DNA of 64,000 nt from Thermomonospora echinospora (GCF_900108175.1 NZ_FNVO01000028.1:1-64000); one strand, 5' to 3'; positions 46,281 to 54,849 are shown, counted from the stretch's first letter. The notes: a model not told the origin generated them from the sequence alone. Numbers and translations are program-made.

Positions 46281-46718
46281 TCAGTGGTAGGTGGGGTCGG
46301 GAGCGGCGGGCCAGGGAGCGCCGGTCGTCGGCAGCCCGGCGGAGCGCCAGGCGCGGTAGCCGCCCACGACGTCGGTCGCGCGCAGCAGGCCCAGGTCGTG
46401 CAGTGCGGCGGCGGCCAGACTGGAGGTGTAGCCCTCCGAGCACAGCACGATGACGCGCACGTCGTAGCCGGTGGCCTCGGGCAGCCGGGCCTGTCCGGCG
46501 GGGTCGAAACGCCACTCCAGGACGTTGCGTTCGATGATCAGCGAGCCGGGCACCTCGCCCTCGGCGGCACGGTGCGCCTGCGGGCGGATGTCCACCAGCA
46601 GCCCGTCGCCCACGCTGAACTCCTTGTACGCCTCGGCGGGCTCCAGCCGGACGAGCCGCCGCCGGGCGTCGGCCAGGATGTCGTCGATGGAGCGGGCGCC
46701 GGGCGGGCGGCCGGTCAC
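46281..46718 (-). CDS. Rhodanese-like sulfurtransferase
   Basis: A 145-residue single rhodanese domain. The catalytic loop is VLCSEGYTSSLAAAAL with Cys at about residue 98 and a six-residue EGYTSS loop. LVDIRPQAHRAAEGEVPGSL supplies the substrate-side motif, and DVVGGYRAW closes the fold. It probably transfers sulfane sulfur. GTG 46718 overlaps the CDO stop by 4 bases, so it works with cysteine dioxygenase in the same operon. Confidence 0.92.
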   Translation of the reverse strand: MTGRPPGARSIDDILADARRRLVRLEPAEAYKEFSVGDGLLVDIRPQAHRAAEGEVPGSLIIERNVLEWRFDPAGQARLPEATGYDVRVIVLCSEGYTSSLAAAALHDLGLLRATDVVGGYRAWRSAGLPTTGAPWPAAPDPTYH

Positions 46719-47173
46719 CACTGGTCGGACCGCTCGGCGGCGAGCTGGACGAGCTCGCCGGAGCCGGTGAGGTCGTAGCGGTTCATCACGGTCAGCGGCG
46801 GCGAGTAGACGTGCACGCTGACCGCCGGGGCGTCGGATGCGTTGATCACCTCGTGGATGTACCCGGTGCCGAACTCGCGAGACTGGCCCGTCGCCAGCGT
46901 GCGCCGAGCGGTCAGGTCGTACTCGTCCAGGCTGCCGAGGGCGACGGCGAACGCGCCGCGCGAGTCGCCGTGGTCGTGCAGCCCGGTGGACTGCCCCGGC
47001 ATCCAGCTGATCAGCCAGATCTCCACGTCGTCGTCGCGGTGCAGGCGCTCGTACCAGCGTTCCTCGGTGCGCAGCCGCACCCGCTCGATCCAGTCCTGCG
47101 GGGCGGCGGCCAGCGACCGGGCGATCTCGGCCGGCCGGGTCCCGGCGGGCGCCGGGGAGGTGCTCAGGGTCAT
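46715..47173 (-). CDS. Cysteine dioxygenase family protein
   Basis: A 152-residue cupin. WMPGQSTGLHDHGDSRGAFA carries the two metal His; VINASDAPAVSVHVYSPPL carries the third His and the conserved C-terminal strand. It would oxidise cysteine (or a related thiol) to a sulfinate with iron. It starts at ATG only seven bases after the leader peptide stop, without a good ribosome-binding site of its own, so its translation is probably coupled to the leader peptide. Confidence 0.92.
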   Translation of the reverse strand: MTLSTSPAPAGTRPAEIARSLAAAPQDWIERVRLRTEERWYERLHRDDDVEIWLISWMPGQSTGLHDHGDSRGAFAVALGSLDEYDLTARRTLATGQSREFGTGYIHEVINASDAPAVSVHVYSPPLTVMNRYDLTGSGELVQLAAERSDQW

Positions 47174-47180
47174 GGGTCAC

Positions 47181-47318
47181 TCATCCGTGTGCGGTGTGTC
47201 GGTCGTCGTGCTCGCCGGAGGTGGCGGACGGACACAGCGCGCTCGCCTGCCGGCGCAGATCGACGTGGCGGCGCAGCCAAGGGCGGCGGCGCGGCCGTCG
47301 AGGGACCCCGGAACGCAT
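47181..47318 (-). CDS. Leader peptide of the CDO/rhodanese operon (HVDLRRQASALCP type)
   Basis: A 45-residue peptide from ATG 47318, with GAGGG four bases upstream, to TGA 47183-47181. HVDLRRQASALCP is identical to the ssu leader; the N-terminus is an Arg-rich run, and a polar tail (SATSGEHDDRHTAHG) follows the Cys. It overlaps no gene and ends seven bases before CDO. The shared core and shared upstream element strongly support joint sulfur-dependent control of both operons. Confidence 0.8.
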   Translation of the reverse strand: MRSGVPRRPRRRPWLRRHVDLRRQASALCPSATSGEHDDRHTAHG

Positions 47319-47334
47319 GCCCTCACGATCGCAG

Positions 47335-47357
47335 AGGTTTCCTAGTGAGTCAACAGG
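47335..47357 (-). promoter_or_regulatory. Sulfur-operon promoter/operator element, second copy
   Basis: Read on the minus strand it is CCTGTTGACT-CAC-TAGGAAACCT, matching the element at 37602-37624, and it ends 16 bases before the leader ATG, exactly as there. See that entry for the shared consensus. Confidence 0.6.
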
Positions 47358-47420
47358 AATAGTCGAGTAGACGGGGGCGAGCTGCTGTAATTACTTAGGG
47401 TGAGCGGATGCTGACGGGGT

Positions 47421-48836
47421 ATGACCCGCAATCATTTGATCGTTCATGGTCGGGGGCGGGGCAGCATGCGGGGGGCTTCCTGCGGGACGGTACGAATCGG
47501 GCCCGATGGGCGGCGCGGGCGGCGCGGCTCCGGGGCCGGCGCGGCGTCGCGATCGACGCCGGTTTCCCGGCACGGCCGAAGGCCCGGCCACGGGCTCGCG
47601 TCCAGGACGGGGGCGGCCACGGCGGTCCTGCTGCTGGGCGGCCTGGCGGCGGGCTGCGGCCCCGGGGACGGCGGGCGGCCCGTCATCCACCTCTACAACG
47701 CCCCCCAGCGGAGCATCGGCGCGCTCGTCGAACGCTGCAACCGGCTGGCCCACGGCCGGTACCGGATCGTCGTCGGCATCCTGCCCCGGGACGCCGCCGG
47801 CCGGCGGGCGCAGATCGTCCGGCGGCTGGCGGCCGGCGACCCCGGGCCGGACGTGATCGGCATGGACGTCACGTGGACCGCCGAGCTGGCCGAGGCCGGA
47901 TGGATCCGCCCCTGGACCGGCGTGCACGCGCGGCGGGCCCGGCAGGGCACGCTGGCCCGGCCGCTGGAGACCGCGACCTGGCGGGGCAGGCTGTACGGGG
48001 CGCCCTACCACACCAACGTCCAGTTGCTGTGGTACCGCTCGGACCTGATCCCCAGGCCGCCGGCCACCTGGAGGGGGCTGATCCGGGAGTCCAGACGGCT
48101 GGCCGCCGCGGGCAAACCGCACTTCGGCGAGGTGACCGGGGCGCCGTACGAGGGCATTGTGGTGTGGTTCAACAGCCTGGTCGCCTCGGCGGGCGGGAGC
48201 GTGCTCACCTCGGCCGGCGACGCCGTCTCGCTCGGCGAGCCGGGACTGCGGGCCCTGCGGGTCATGCGCGACTACGACCGTTCGCCGGCCGCCGACCCGT
48301 CCCTGCCGAGCATGCGCGACGACGACGCCCGGCTGGCGATGGAGGGCGGCGGCGTCGCCTACCAGGTCAACTGGCCGTTCGTCTATCCGTCCATGGCCGC
48401 CAACAGGCCCCACATGCTGCGGCACCTCAGATGGGCCCCCTACCCGGGCATCACCGGCCCCGGCAGGGCCCCGCTGGGCGGCGCCAACTTCGGGATCAGC
48501 GCGCACTCCCGGCATCCCGGGCAGGCGTTCCGGGCGGCGCTGTGCCTGCGGGACGCCGAGAGCCAGCAGATCGCCGCCGTCCGGGACGGGCTGCCGCCGA
48601 CGATCCGCGCCGTCTACGACAAGCCCGAGATGGCCAGGGCCTACCCGATGCGGCAGGAGATCCTGCGGGCGCTGGACACCGCCGCGCCGCGCCCGCGGAC
48701 CCCGTCCTACCAGCACGTCTCGACGGCCATCTCCACCGTGCTGTCACCCCCCGAGGCCATCGACCCGCCACGGACGCTGGCCAGGCTGCGCGACCTGATC
48801 TCCAAGGCCCTCGAAGGCCGGAGAGCGATGCCCTGA
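47421..48836 (+). CDS. Sugar-type ABC transporter substrate-binding lipoprotein, orphan
   Basis: An extracellular solute-binding protein of the maltose/trehalose (family 1, LpqY-like) type. A lipobox LLLGGLAAGCG sits near residue 80 of the longest frame; the N-terminal 60 residues before it are unusually long and Arg-rich, so the true start is probably later (ATG 47466 or beyond). Core motifs are VIGMDVTWTAELAEAGWIRP, YGAPYHTNVQLLWYRSDL and GGANFGISAHSRHP. No permease or ATPase genes adjoin, so it must share components encoded elsewhere. Confidence 0.8.
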   Translation: MTRNHLIVHGRGRGSMRGASCGTVRIGPDGRRGRRGSGAGAASRSTPVSRHGRRPGHGLASRTGAATAVLLLGGLAAGCGPGDGGRPVIHLYNAPQRSIGALVERCNRLAHGRYRIVVGILPRDAAGRRAQIVRRLAAGDPGPDVIGMDVTWTAELAEAGWIRPWTGVHARRARQGTLARPLETATWRGRLYGAPYHTNVQLLWYRSDLIPRPPATWRGLIRESRRLAAAGKPHFGEVTGAPYEGIVVWFNSLVASAGGSVLTSAGDAVSLGEPGLRALRVMRDYDRSPAADPSLPSMRDDDARLAMEGGGVAYQVNWPFVYPSMAANRPHMLRHLRWAPYPGITGPGRAPLGGANFGISAHSRHPGQAFRAALCLRDAESQQIAAVRDGLPPTIRAVYDKPEMARAYPMRQEILRALDTAAPRPRTPSYQHVSTAISTVLSPPEAIDPPRTLARLRDLISKALEGRRAMP

Positions 48837-48861
48837 CGCGGCTCTTCCACAGGCCAAGGGC

Positions 48862-49926
48862 TCACAGGCGGCGGGGTGCGGCCATGAAGCCCTGGCGGCG
48901 GTCGCGGTGCGGCACCCGCCGGCGGCGGAAGTCGCGGGCGTGCTCCAGCAGTTCCGCCGCTCCCAGCACGACCACGTTCGCGGGATCGTCGCCCGCCACC
49001 CGGGCGGGCAGCCCGGTTCGGGCCTGCACCAGAGCGGTCAGGCCGGCGAGCCGGGCGCCGCCGCCGGTCAGAGTGACCCCGTCGCGGGCCAGGTCGCAGA
49101 CCATGTCCGGCGGGCAGGCGGCCAGCGTCGTCCGGATCGCCTCCATGAGGGTGTCCAGCGGGCCGGAGACGGCGGCGGTGACGTCGGCGGGGGACAACAT
49201 GACCGGTCGGGGCAGCCCGTTGTCGGAGTCGCGGCCGTGCACCAGGAAGGGCGCGGAGGCGAACCCCCGCTGCGGGCCGGCGCCGAACCGCGCCTTCAGC
49301 GTCGCCGCGACGTCGGCGCCCAGCAGGACCCCCTTCTCCTCCCGTACGTGCCTGGCGATCGCCTCGTCCAGGTCCTGCCCGCCCACCCGCACGGTACGGG
49401 CGGCGGCGATCGAGCCCAGCGACATCACGGCGATGTCGGTCACCACGGCCCCCAGGTCGACGACCATCACGGCGCGCGGCTCGTCCAGCGGCAGCCCCGC
49501 GCCGATCGCCGCGGCGAGCGGGACGGGCACCATCGCCAGCCACCGCGCGCCGACGCTCGTGGCGGCCGCGCTCAGCGCGCGCAACTGCACGTCGGTGATC
49601 TGGCTCGGCACGGCCAGCGCCAGCCGCGGATTGGCCAGGTAGCGGCGGCGATGGGCGATACGCAGCAGATGCCGCAGCAACCACTGCACCGCCTGCGGGT
49701 CGGCCGGCACGCCGCCCTCGAACGGCCAGGAGAACAGCACGTCGCCGGGCGTCTGGGCGCGTATCGCCAGCGCCTTCTCCCCCGCGGCCAGGAATCCTCC
49801 GGTCTGCGCACTGGTCGCCAGCAGCGACGGCACGGCGAGCACCCCGCGCCCGCGCACATGGACGCGTGCGGTGCGGCTGCCCAGGTCGACGGTGGTGTCA
49901 CGGCAGGGGAAATCGCGAAGCGACAT
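48862..49926 (-). CDS. MreB-like actin-family ATPase
   Basis: A 354-residue protein of the MreB/Hsp70 superfamily. AVMVVDLGAVVTDIAVMSLG is the phosphate-2-like loop, RVGGQDLDEAIARHVRE the following segment, and VTLTGGGARLAGL the adenosine loop. The N-terminal phosphate-1 region is divergent. Actinomycetes often carry a second, diverged MreB/Mbl. Here no MreC, MreD or PBP genes adjoin, so a role outside cell-wall elongation (for example in sporulation or chromosome/polar organisation) is possible. It is convergent with the lipoprotein gene. Confidence 0.85.
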   Translation of the reverse strand: MSLRDFPCRDTTVDLGSRTARVHVRGRGVLAVPSLLATSAQTGGFLAAGEKALAIRAQTPGDVLFSWPFEGGVPADPQAVQWLLRHLLRIAHRRRYLANPRLALAVPSQITDVQLRALSAAATSVGARWLAMVPVPLAAAIGAGLPLDEPRAVMVVDLGAVVTDIAVMSLGSIAAARTVRVGGQDLDEAIARHVREEKGVLLGADVAATLKARFGAGPQRGFASAPFLVHGRDSDNGLPRPVMLSPADVTAAVSGPLDTLMEAIRTTLAACPPDMVCDLARDGVTLTGGGARLAGLTALVQARTGLPARVAGDDPANVVVLGAAELLEHARDFRRRRVPHRDRRQGFMAAPRRL

Positions 49927-50162
49927 GCTCGGGCTTCCCTTCCGGGCGTGGAACGCAGGACGCGCCGCCGGCCGTTGCGGGCGTATTCCCGCAGTCCTGG
50001 GAAACGGGATCGGCGCCGGACCGGGGCACCGTGGCCGTTATGTACCCGCAACCCCGCCGATAATCGTCAAGCCGCAGGAAAGAAGAACTCTTCGGTCAAC
50101 ATCCCCCAAGGCCTACTCGGCGGGATAAAACGGTCTCGGCCCGGCCGGGGAACGGCGTGGCC

Positions 50163-51170
50163 TCAGTGCTCCCCGCAGATCCGGGCGATCGTCTCCCGCA
50201 GCGCCGCCACCTGCGGGGTGTCGCCCGCGTACGCCCGTACCAGCGCGGCGAGCTCCAGCAGCCCGCCGGGATACTGCGCGCAGGTCCGCACGATCGACAT
50301 TCCGTCCATATGGGGCTGGGGCCGCCGGGCCACCCGGATCCTGATCTCCCGCCGCAGCGACTCCACCACCCCGTCACGGCCCTCCGCCGTCACCATCAAC
50401 GGGATGTCCAGCAGCCGGTCGACCACGTCCAGCAGTTCCTTCATGGTGAGGTCGGCGGACGGGCCATGGCCGACGCCCGGCACCGTGATCCGCACCTCGG
50501 CGCGCGGCTCCTGCGCCGCCGGTGGATCGGCCGGCACCAGTTGCGACCCGTCGCCGCCGTGGCCCTCCCCGGGGATGCGCAGCCAGGCCGTGGCCCGGGT
50601 CTCCTTGTTCGCCACGGGGAGGGGCCGGAACTCGTCCGGGTCGATCAGGCCGCGGGCGTCGCGGATCACCTCGTCGTACAGGGCCTGCGAGGCCAGCACC
50701 CCCAGCACCGAGCCGGAGCGCTTCAGCGCCGCCTTGAAGCCCGGCGCGTCCAGCAGCCGGAACACGTGGTTGGCGTCGGCGCCCACGATGCCCTTGCCGT
50801 CGGACTTGGCCCGCCCCAGGTGCAGGGCCGTCCGCAACCGGATCCTGGCGACGTCGGAGGCCAGGTCGTTGTAGTCCAGCAACCTGCCGCGCAGCAGGTC
50901 GATCAGCGGATGCACCAGCCGCGAGGAGTCCAGCTCCGGTGGCAGCACCACCATCACGCCGTCGCCGCGGTCCTCGTGGTAGCACCGGCCCGGCGGCAGG
51001 TCCGCCCGCTCGAAGCAGTCCTCCAGCATCGCGTACAGGGCCAGCCGCATGTGCTCGCGGGCCAGGTCAGAACGGGAGTGGGCGGTGAAGCTGACGATGT
51101 CGCAGACGAAGAAGGTGCACTGCCCCGAGGGGTTCCACCCGTCCCGCCCACCGAACGAACCGCTTGCCAT
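50163..51170 (-). CDS. Nucleotidyl-cyclase-like domain fused to an effector-associated domain
   Basis: About 335 residues. The N-terminal half (CTFFVCDIVSFTAHSRSDLA, then CYHEDRGDGVMVVLP, LLRGRLLDYNDLA and LRTALHLGRAK) resembles class III cyclase folds, keeping CDIVSFT and HEDRGDG as metal-site candidates. The C-terminal 95 residues (LTMKELLDVVDRLLDIPLMV through ALVRAYAGDTPQVAAL) match the small alpha-helical effector-associated domains that recruit partners in predicted conflict systems. ATG 51170 follows GGGAG; an ATG at 51203 is in frame. No other effector gene adjoins. Signalling or immunity is inferred. Confidence 0.65.
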   Translation of the reverse strand: MASGSFGGRDGWNPSGQCTFFVCDIVSFTAHSRSDLAREHMRLALYAMLEDCFERADLPPGRCYHEDRGDGVMVVLPPELDSSRLVHPLIDLLRGRLLDYNDLASDVARIRLRTALHLGRAKSDGKGIVGADANHVFRLLDAPGFKAALKRSGSVLGVLASQALYDEVIRDARGLIDPDEFRPLPVANKETRATAWLRIPGEGHGGDGSQLVPADPPAAQEPRAEVRITVPGVGHGPSADLTMKELLDVVDRLLDIPLMVTAEGRDGVVESLRREIRIRVARRPQPHMDGMSIVRTCAQYPGGLLELAALVRAYAGDTPQVAALRETIARICGEH

Positions 51171-51209
51171 GACCGCCGGGCTCCCCTCGGCACCATCGAA
51201 CATCGACAA

Positions 51210-51614
51210 CTTTGCCTTGCATTACACGTCACGGACAAGGCCGGGAATGTGCTGTCCGGCGCAGAGTCGCCACCCGGCTGCGGCTTACGGTGCCGCCCCC
51301 CGCGCCCCGGCCCGTGGCGGGGGAGCCCGCGGCGGATGGAGGGCTCGTTGCCACGGCTGCCACATATTTGTCGCCCCATCGGCCGCCGAAAACAGTGGAA
51401 TGGGATGTCGTGTCGGCTTTGCCGGTGGGGTTTTCGGGGAGATCGCGAAATTCTCCCGTGAGTGTCCGTGCCTTTCGGACGGGCTGGACAGCGGCTCGGA
51501 ACAGGTGTGAAACTCGTCCCGTTCCCCGCTGTGAGACCTGGTGAAACCGGGTGCGGAGCGGGAATCGGCGGGCGGTGGGGCAGAAAAGGCGCCGGTTCGA
51601 CAGAAAGGCACACG
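51210..51614. other. Intergenic region, divergent promoters
   Basis: About 400 bases between the divergent cyclase-like gene and the 21-codon ORF. It must hold promoters for both. I see no RNA gene or convincing coding sequence in it. Confidence 0.5.
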
Positions 51615-51680
51615 ATGAAGCCGTACGCGACTGCGGACTTTACAGCCGTCCGCACCGGGGGCTCCCGGGAGCAGCCGTGA
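51615..51680 (+). CDS. 21-residue ORF coupled to lasso-type B2 protease, possible precursor or leader
   Basis: A tiny ORF from ATG 51615, with GAAAGG seven bases upstream, to TGA 51678-51680, which overlaps the GTG of the protease gene (GTGA). The peptide starts MKPYATADFTAVRTGG. Lasso leader peptides typically carry a Y-x-x-P-x-L/F motif; YATADF resembles this but lacks Pro, and a core peptide is hardly present. It could be a degenerate RiPP precursor, a leader for translational coupling, or chance. Confidence 0.45.
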   Translation: MKPYATADFTAVRTGGSREQP

Positions 51681-52129
51681 CCGTATCGGATGCGCTGAAC
51701 CGGCCGCCGGGCGTGCCGACCCGGCACCGGATGGCGGCGCGGGTCGCGGTGGGGCTGGCGTTCGGGCTGGCCCTGCTGCCGTCCGGCCGCCTGCACGCCG
51801 TCCTCACCAGGATCAGCAGGGGTGCCGCCCCCGCCGGTTACGAGCAGGCGAAGGCCGCGCGGGACGCGGTATTAGCGGTGAGCCTGGCCTGCCTGGGCTC
51901 GCGCGGCTGCCTGCCGCGGTCGCTGGCCACCGCCCTGCTGTGCCGGATGTGGGGAGTGTGGCCGACCTGGTGCGTGGGCGCCCGGACCAGACCCCCGTTC
52001 GGCGCGCACGCCTGGGTCGAGGCGGAGGGCCGCATGGTCGGCGAGGACGCGTCCGAGGGCTACCTGAACACGCTGATCTCCGTTCCGCCGACCGAACCGG
52101 GCCGACGTGCGGGTACGTCCCAGACATGA
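51677..52129 (+). CDS. Lasso peptide biosynthesis B2-type protease, orphan
   Basis: A 150-residue transglutaminase-like cysteine protease of the lasso B2 family. The catalytic Cys lies in GCLPRSLATALL (about residue 77), the His in FGAHAWVE, and the acidic residue in MVGEDASEGY. In lasso pathways B2 cuts the leader from the precursor, with a B1/PqqD recognition protein and an asparagine-synthetase-like cyclase, neither of which is encoded nearby. It starts at GTG 51677, coupled to the 21-residue ORF. It may be a relic or act in trans with another cluster. Confidence 0.8.
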   Translation: MTVSDALNRPPGVPTRHRMAARVAVGLAFGLALLPSGRLHAVLTRISRGAAPAGYEQAKAARDAVLAVSLACLGSRGCLPRSLATALLCRMWGVWPTWCVGARTRPPFGAHAWVEAEGRMVGEDASEGYLNTLISVPPTEPGRRAGTSQT

Positions 52130-52494
52130 TCGAGATTCGCCGTGTGTACGACGCGCCGCCGGAGCGGGGCGCGGTATTCCTGGTCGATCGGATGTGGCCG
52201 CGCGGTAAGCGCAAGGAGGACCTGTCCCTCGACGGCTGGCTGCGCGAGGTGGCCCCCTCCACCGAGCTGCGCCGGTGGTTCGGGCATCGTCCCGAACGCT
52301 TCGCGGAGTTCGCCGAACGCTACCGCCGTGAGCTCGACGCCGCGCCCGACGCCGTACGCCCGCTGCTGGAGGCGGCCCGCCAGGGCCCGCTGACCCTGCT
52401 CTACTCGGCCAAGGACACCGAGCACAACCAGGCCGTCGTCCTGCGCGACTACCTGCGGGACCGGCTGGGGGACGAAGACGACCCGAACGGGTGA
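52126..52494 (+). CDS. DUF488 family protein
   Basis: A 122-residue protein. VYDAPPERGAVFLVDRMWPR, then WLREVAPSTELRRWFGHRPE and LTLLYSAKDTEHNQAVVLRDYL follow the DUF488 pattern closely. The biochemical function of the family is not settled. The ATG overlaps the TGA of the lasso-B2-like gene, so it is co-translated with it. No link to peptide maturation is otherwise evident. Confidence 0.9.
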   Translation: MIEIRRVYDAPPERGAVFLVDRMWPRGKRKEDLSLDGWLREVAPSTELRRWFGHRPERFAEFAERYRRELDAAPDAVRPLLEAARQGPLTLLYSAKDTEHNQAVVLRDYLRDRLGDEDDPNG

Positions 52495-52567
52495 TCTCCG
52501 TCGTAATCCTCGGATGTCCCGACATGCGCTGCTAACGTCGTGCCGCCGGGGGACGGGGAGGCACGGG

Positions 52568-54439
52568 GTGAGGGCGATCAGGTGGCGGGACCGATTCCGC
52601 TACTGGTTCGACAACACCATGTCCAAGGGCACCCCGGCGCTGATCGGCTGGCTCGGGCTGGCCTCCGCCGTGCTGATCGTCACGGTGGCGTCGCTGGCCC
52701 TGCTGCTGGCCCCCGGCGACACCGACGAGAACGGCCACTGGGCCGGGGTGCTGTGGCGCAGCCTGCTGCGAACGCTGGACGCCGGCACCATGGGCGACGA
52801 CCAGGGCAGCGCGCCGTTCCTGGCCCTGATGCTGACCGCCACGGTCGGCGGGCTGCTGATCGTCAGCGCCCTGATCGGCGTGCTCACCACCGGCCTGGAG
52901 GCCAAGCTGGAGGAGCTGCGCAAGGGCCGCTCGCGCATCGTGGAACGTGACCACACGGTGATCCTGGGCTGGTCGGACCAGGTGTTCACGGTCATCGCCG
53001 AGCTGATGGAGGCCAACCAGAGCCGCCGCCGCTCGTGCGTGGCGATCCTGGCCGACTGCGACAAGGTCGAGATGGAGGACGCCCTCCGCGCCCGGGTCGG
53101 CGACACCGGCCGCACCCGGGTGGTGTGCCGGCACGGCAACCCGCTCAAGGTGGCCGACCTGGAACTGGTCAGCCCGGCCACGGCCCGTTCGATCGTGGTG
53201 CTGGCGCCGCCGGTGGACGACCCCGACACTCATGTGATCAAGGTGCTGCTGTCGCTGGGCACCCGGGGCTGGTCCGAGCCCCGGCCGCACGTGGTCGCCG
53301 CCGTGCAGGACTCGGCCAACCTGCCCGCCGCCCGGCTGGCCGGCGGCCCGGCCGCGCACGTGATCGACGCCGACGACATCGCGATCCGGCTGATCGTGCA
53401 GTCGCACCGCCAGTCCGGCCTGTCCCAGGTGTGCACCGACCTGCTGGACTTCAAGGGCCACGAGTTCTACATGCGGGCCGAGCCGGGCCTGGTGGGCACC
53501 ACTTACGGGGACGCGCTGCTGGCCTACGAGCTGGGCATCCCGGTCGGGCTGCGGCGGGACGGCGCCGCGCTCCTCAACCCGCCGATGGACACCGTGATCT
53601 CCGCCGACGACGAGATGATCGTGCTGGCCGAGGACGACCTGCTGATCAGGCTCGGCTCCGACCGTCCCGCCGTGGTGGAGGAGGCGATCGAGGTCGTGCA
53701 CCCCCGCATCCCCGAGCCCGGCCGCACGCTGCTGCTGGGCTGGAACCACCGCGCTCCCAAGATCATCAGGCTGCTGGACGAGTTCGTGGAGGCCGGCTCT
53801 GAGCTGACCATCGCCGGGCTGTGCGAGGACCCCCGCGACGGGCTCGGGACCCTGCGCAACCTGACGGTCGGCTTCGTGTACGGCGACGACACCGCGCGGG
53901 GCTTCCTGGAGTCCCTGGACGTCGGGTCCTACCAGCACGTGGTGGTGCTGTCCGACGAGGCGTTCGACCCGCACCTGGCCGACGCCCGCACCCTGGTGAC
54001 CCTGCTGCACCTGCGCGACATGGAGGACCGGCTCGGCGACCCGTACTCCATCGTCAGCGAGATCAACGACGACGCCAACCGGGAGGTCGCCCAGGTCACC
54101 AAGGCCGACGACTTCGTGGTCAGCGCCAAGCTGATCAGCCTGATGCTCACCCAGCTCAGCGAGAACCGGTACCTGTACGACGTCTTCTTCGACCTGCTGG
54201 ACCCGGCCGGCTCGGAGATCTACCTCAAGCCCGCCGCCGACTACCTGACCCCCGGGGTGACGGCCAACTTCGCCACGGTGATCGAGGCGGGGCGGCGGCG
54301 CGGCGAGACCCCCATCGGCTACCGGCTGATGGAGCGCTTCCACCAGCCGCCCGGCTACGGCGTCGTCCTCAACCCCGACAAGGCCGCCCCGCTGACCTTG
54401 TCCGCCGACGACCGCGTCATCGTCATCGCCGAGGATTGA
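52568..54439 (+). CDS. CASTOR/POLLUX-like ion channel with RCK/TrkA-N domains
   Basis: A 623-residue channel-like protein. Two transmembrane helices (WLGLASAVLIVTVASLALLL; LMLTATVGGLLIVSALIGVL) flank a pore-like region (RSLLRTLDAGTMGDDQGS). A long cytosolic part follows, with two NAD-binding-like domains (VILGWSDQVFTVIAEL about residue 132; LLLGWNHRAPKIIRLLDEF about 390) typical of plant CASTOR/POLLUX and bacterial homologues. Start GTG 52568 is behind GGGGAGG. It probably conducts K+ or other cations. It stands alone, convergent with the PTS locus. Confidence 0.88.
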   Translation: MRAIRWRDRFRYWFDNTMSKGTPALIGWLGLASAVLIVTVASLALLLAPGDTDENGHWAGVLWRSLLRTLDAGTMGDDQGSAPFLALMLTATVGGLLIVSALIGVLTTGLEAKLEELRKGRSRIVERDHTVILGWSDQVFTVIAELMEANQSRRRSCVAILADCDKVEMEDALRARVGDTGRTRVVCRHGNPLKVADLELVSPATARSIVVLAPPVDDPDTHVIKVLLSLGTRGWSEPRPHVVAAVQDSANLPAARLAGGPAAHVIDADDIAIRLIVQSHRQSGLSQVCTDLLDFKGHEFYMRAEPGLVGTTYGDALLAYELGIPVGLRRDGAALLNPPMDTVISADDEMIVLAEDDLLIRLGSDRPAVVEEAIEVVHPRIPEPGRTLLLGWNHRAPKIIRLLDEFVEAGSELTIAGLCEDPRDGLGTLRNLTVGFVYGDDTARGFLESLDVGSYQHVVVLSDEAFDPHLADARTLVTLLHLRDMEDRLGDPYSIVSEINDDANREVAQVTKADDFVVSAKLISLMLTQLSENRYLYDVFFDLLDPAGSEIYLKPAADYLTPGVTANFATVIEAGRRRGETPIGYRLMERFHQPPGYGVVLNPDKAAPLTLSADDRVIVIAED

Positions 54440-54558
54440 CCCGCCTCCTCGGGACCTCCGGCGTCCATGCCCCGCGTCACGGCGTGATGGCGCCATCGGA
54501 CAGTGCGGCGGAAAGAGTTCTCGGTGTCGGGGCGGACCGCCGTACGGTCCCGGAGGGC

Positions 54559-54849
54559 TCAGGTGGGTTCGGGGTCCTCGGCGTCCAGGTCGCGGGCCAG
54601 CAGGGCGGCGAGTTCGTCCAGTGCGCGTTCGGCCTGGCCGTCGTCGCCGTCGGCCTGCAGGGTGACCTCGGTACCGTGGGCGGCGCCGAGGGTGAGCACC
54701 GCCAGCAGGCTGGCGGCGAGGACGGGCGGGCGGCCGGGCACGCCGATGAGGACCTTGACGGGCTGGCGGGCGGCGGCCTCGACGAAGATCTTCGCCGGCC
54801 GGGCGTGCAGGCCCTGTGCGGCGGCGACGGTCACGGTGCGCTGAGGCAT
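54559..54849 (-). CDS. ptsH: PTS phosphocarrier protein HPr
   Basis: A 96-residue HPr. GLHARPA places the phosphorylated His at residue 15. The region VLAASLLAVLTLGAAHG corresponds to the Ser46 helix of other HPr proteins (Ser at residue 47 here). It carries phosphate from enzyme I, which is not encoded here, to the local IIA. It is the last gene of the PTS locus on the minus strand. Having its own HPr suggests a dedicated transport route. Confidence 0.95.
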   Translation of the reverse strand: MPQRTVTVAAAQGLHARPAKIFVEAAARQPVKVLIGVPGRPPVLAASLLAVLTLGAAHGTEVTLQADGDDGQAERALDELAALLARDLDAEDPEPT

